46,044 nt of DNA from Mesorhizobium sp. B2-7-1 (GTDB lineage Bacteria > Pseudomonadota > Alphaproteobacteria > Rhizobiales > Rhizobiaceae), in the NCBI RefSeq assembly GCF_006440735.1, contig NZ_VFUA01000036.1:7501-53544 (forward strand), written 5' to 3'. Below the pieces are notes generated by a model. The model did not search any database. It was not told the origin of the DNA and saw only the letters and a list, made by a program, of their open reading frames with translations. The first letter of the stretch is position 1; each line of letters opens with the position of its first letter. This document shows positions 43,776 to 46,044 of this stretch, piece after piece. The translations under genes were made by a program, and so were the position numbers.

Positions 43776-44935
43776 TCGAGACTTCCCTGCGCTTCATCCG
43801 TGTTTGCGTGCCGCTTGCGCTGCTTGTCTCGCTCCAGCCCGGCGCCTCGCATGCCGGCTCCTGCCCGGAGGATTGCTCCGATCCGCCGCCTCCCCCGGTC
43901 AACATCTACAGCCAGACCACGGCCAGCCATCTGAGTCCTGCCACGACCGGCGCGCTGCCGCGCGTCTATGTGCCCAACCGCTCCTCCAACAGCGTCTCGG
44001 TGATCGACACCGTCGCCTTGAAGGAGGTCGGCCGATTCCCGGTCGGCAGCAAGCCGCAGCATGTCGTGCCGTCCTGGGACCTCAAGACGCTGTGGGTCGC
44101 CAACAACGGCACCGGCAGGAACGGCAGCCTGACGCCGATCGACCCGATGACGGCCAAGCCCGGCCAGCAGATTGCGGTCGACGACCCCTACAATCTGTAT
44201 TTCATGCCGGACGGGAGCGCCGCAATCGTCGTCGACGAGGCGATGAAGCGGCTCGATTTCCGCGACCCGCACACCATGGCATTGAAATCGAGCCTGCCGA
44301 CGCCGACCTGCCCCGGCATCAACCATGCCGATTTCGCGGTCGACGGCTCCTATGCGATCTTCACCTGCGAATATGGCGATGGCGGCCTGGCCAAGATCGA
44401 CCTGAAAAACCAGAAGGTGCTCGGCCACCTCGACCTCTCCAAGATGGGCATGCCGCAGGACATCCGGCTCTCGCCCGACGGCAAGGTCTTCTACGTCGCC
44501 GACATGATGAATGACGGCGTGTTCCTGGTCGATGGTGACAGTTTCAAGGAAATCGGCTTCATCCACACCGGCATCGGCACGCACGGCTTCGTCGTCAGCC
44601 GCGACGGCAAGCGCCTCTACGTCTCCAACCGCGGCTCGCACAAGATGGAGCAGGGCAAGGCCAAGGGTCCGGGCGGCGTCACGGTGATCGACTTCGCCAC
44701 CCGCGCCGTCGTCGCGCAATGGCCGATCCCCGGCGGCGGCAGCCCCGACATGGGCAATGTCAGCGCCGACGGCAGGCAGCTATGGCTCTCCGGCCGCTTC
44801 GACAGCGACGTCTACATGATCGACACCACCAGCGGCGCGGTGACGAAAATCCGCGTCGGCGTCGAGCCGCATGGGCTGACCGTGTGGCCGCAGCCCGGCA
44901 GGTATTCGCAGGGGCATACGGGGAACATGCGGTAG
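43772..44935 (+). CDS. YncE-like YVTN beta-propeller, exported
   Basis: A 387-residue periplasmic protein. After a signal peptide (about 1-30) and a Cys/Pro-rich segment (CPEDCSDPPPPPVN), repeated YVTN/NHL blades appear: VYVPNRSSNSVSVIDTVALK, LWVANNGTGRNGSLTPID, VFYVADMMNDGVFLVDGDSF, LYVSNRGSHK and LWLSGRFDSDVYMIDTTSG. Such propellers are binding scaffolds rather than enzymes in most cases. The ATG overlaps the stop of the creatininase-family gene, so the two likely work on the same periplasmic task. A link to periplasmic quinoprotein systems is possible but nothing in the window shows it. Confidence 0.85.
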   Translation: MIETSLRFIRVCVPLALLVSLQPGASHAGSCPEDCSDPPPPPVNIYSQTTASHLSPATTGALPRVYVPNRSSNSVSVIDTVALKEVGRFPVGSKPQHVVPSWDLKTLWVANNGTGRNGSLTPIDPMTAKPGQQIAVDDPYNLYFMPDGSAAIVVDEAMKRLDFRDPHTMALKSSLPTPTCPGINHADFAVDGSYAIFTCEYGDGGLAKIDLKNQKVLGHLDLSKMGMPQDIRLSPDGKVFYVADMMNDGVFLVDGDSFKEIGFIHTGIGTHGFVVSRDGKRLYVSNRGSHKMEQGKAKGPGGVTVIDFATRAVVAQWPIPGGGSPDMGNVSADGRQLWLSGRFDSDVYMIDTTSGAVTKIRVGVEPHGLTVWPQPGRYSQGHTGNMR

Positions 44936-45264
44936 CAGCCGTTCTAACGGAGCAGTCCACGATCGCGCCGACGCCCGATCGGCACAAGTTTGCCGGTGAG
45001 CTCGCCGAGCCGAACGCGCTCCCCGCGAAGTTGTCCGGCCCGGCTCGGAATGGCCCGACACAGCGTCGGCATCGCGACTTTTCCGTCGACCGATCAGGGT
45101 GCCTATCGAGCCGACCAAGGCGGCAATCCCGACGATCCCGACTTCGTGATGTCCTCGTGTTTGCACAAATGGCACATCGTCACATAACTGAAATCCGGCG
45201 CGCCTAGCGGGTTCCTCGCCGCATCGCCGGCACATCTCGCCACTTCCTACATCGAGGAAAGACC
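44936..45264. other. Intergenic region before the outer-membrane barrel gene
   Basis: About 330 bases with no convincing gene on either strand; the frames that cross it lack a sensible start and family features. No clear terminator or promoter pair was identified. The last bases carry the ribosome binding site of the next gene. Confidence 0.5.
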
Positions 45265-45945
45265 ATGTTTTTTCGTGCCATCGTCGCGCCATTGGGCATC
45301 TCACTGTCCATGGCATCATCCAGCTTCGCCGCCGACATCGTCGAAGCGCCCCCGCCGGCAGCGCCGACCTGGACCATAGGGATAGAGGGAAGTCCCGAAT
45401 TCTACGCCATCGACAACGGCAGCAACAAAGCCCGATCGCTTGCCGACACCTACTTCAAGCTCAGCGTCTCGCACAATTTCGACGACAATTTCGTCGGTGG
45501 CGTATTCATCCAGCCAACCTTCAAGACCGGTGGAAAGACGCATTATTATGGCGAGGCGAGCCTCGGCTACAAGATCAAGCTGACGGACGCCTTCACGCTG
45601 ACTCCAAGCGTAGCTCTTGGCTACACCTGGCATGACACCGGCATCATCAAGGATGCGGACGCCAACGCGAACGTTCCTTACTACGCGTTGTATCTGGCGG
45701 GCGACTGGAAACTGTCCAAGCAATGGACGTGGAACGTTTTCAACTTCCGCTACCGCAACGCCTTCAATGCCACCTGGGAAACGCCGAAGCTGGCCACAGG
45801 CGTGACCTACAACATCGATTCCACCAATGCGGTCTATGCCAGCGTCGGTTACGCGTGGAAGAAGACCGACACGACGTCGGCGCCTTACGACGATCTCGCC
45901 GGCGACAAGCTCAACATCGCGATCGGCTACAAGCACTCGCTCTGA
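45265..45945 (+). CDS. Outer-membrane beta-barrel protein
   Basis: A 226-residue protein with a signal peptide (about 1-23, ending SSFAA), followed by alternating strands with aromatic girdles typical of small barrels: YFKLSVSHNFDDNFVGGVFI, YYGEASLGYKIKLTDAFTLT and AVYASVGYAWKK. It ends IAIGYKHSL, a barrel-type C-terminal strand (aromatic two residues before the end is absent, but YKHSL is close). GAGGAAAG precedes the start. Role (porin-like or structural) cannot be told. A mosaic repeat starts 9 bases after the stop. Confidence 0.75.
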   Translation: MFFRAIVAPLGISLSMASSSFAADIVEAPPPAAPTWTIGIEGSPEFYAIDNGSNKARSLADTYFKLSVSHNFDDNFVGGVFIQPTFKTGGKTHYYGEASLGYKIKLTDAFTLTPSVALGYTWHDTGIIKDADANANVPYYALYLAGDWKLSKQWTWNVFNFRYRNAFNATWETPKLATGVTYNIDSTNAVYASVGYAWKKTDTTSAPYDDLAGDKLNIAIGYKHSL

Positions 45946-45953
45946 CCGCAAGA

Positions 45954-45987
45954 GCAATTCCAGGAAAAGTACGTAGCGGTTTTCCGT
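45954..45987. repeat. Mosaic repeat, arm type gcaattcc, right edge
   Basis: GCAATTCC (45954-45961) and GGAATTGC (45980-45987) with core AGGAAAAGTACGTAGCGGTTTTCC. A single-unit copy between the barrel gene and the terminator at the window edge. Confidence 0.75.
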
Positions 45988-46000
45988 CCGGAATTGCGTG

Positions 46001-46040
46001 AAACAACAAAGGCGCGGGCTGGCCGTCGTCAGCCTGCGCC
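46001..46040 (-). terminator. Terminator of a minus-strand gene beyond the right edge
   Basis: GGCGCGGGCTG (46011-46021) and CAGCCTGCGCC (46030-46040) pair with one G-U. On the minus strand the stem is followed by TTTGTTGTTT. It therefore points to a convergent gene just outside the window. Confidence 0.6.
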
Positions 46041-46044
46041 ACAG

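Noticed and set aside
44990..45207. Small plus-strand frames in the spacer before the barrel gene
   Set aside because: No ribosome binding site, no hydrophobic or domain pattern, and competing frames of similar length on the other strand.

Overview
The window looks like a chromosomal segment of a member of the Rhizobiales, most likely Mesorhizobium or a close relative. The evidence is the high GC content, the block lysC-ptsP-prfA-prmC-DUF4167-clpB, the block comF-grxC-nitrilase-DUF1178, and many small palindromic intergenic repeats of the rhizobial mosaic type. This is recognition from sequence; no database search was run. Most of the window is core genome. No phage, transposase, CRISPR array, rRNA or tRNA was seen.

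Layout. 1-11 kb holds envelope and stress genes: an M23 peptidase, a DHA2-type MFS exporter, a TMEM175-like channel, a periplasmic L,D-transpeptidase, an MmcQ/YjbR protein, and clpB with a convincing RpoH-type promoter and a strong terminator. 10-18.6 kb is the housekeeping run on the minus strand (lysC, ptsP, prfA, prmC, DUF4167), with ubiG on the other strand. 18.6-22.5 kb holds a two-component flavin monooxygenase (LLM oxidase plus flavin reductase) opposite a winged-helix regulator across a 12-bp-arm palindrome, then an EamA exporter opposite a MarR regulator. 22.6-24.2 kb is a collapsed ABC transporter locus. A permease carries a frameshift and has lost its second half. It runs into an ATPase stump that is fused in frame to a response-regulator HTH.

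24.3-33 kb holds the coupled comF, grxC, nitrilase and DUF1178 genes, a divergent methyltransferase, an orphan Flp pilin, and argJ-GNAT-mutT, whose reading frames overlap. A TetR gene and a parvulin isomerase follow. 33-36 kb is secA with a clear sigma70 promoter. 36-40 kb is the least understood block: a large AAA/LuxR regulator opposite DUF4242, a very small aromatic-tailed protein and a conserved secreted protein. 40-46 kb holds a polysaccharide flippase coupled to a BioF2-like acyltransferase, a secreted creatininase-family protein coupled to a YVTN beta-propeller, and an outer-membrane beta-barrel.

The most distinctive non-coding signal is a family of short palindromes. They keep an AAAAGTGTGAAGCGGTTTT-like core while the outer arms change in both halves together. 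Some copies form a gene's C-terminus or contribute its ribosome binding site.
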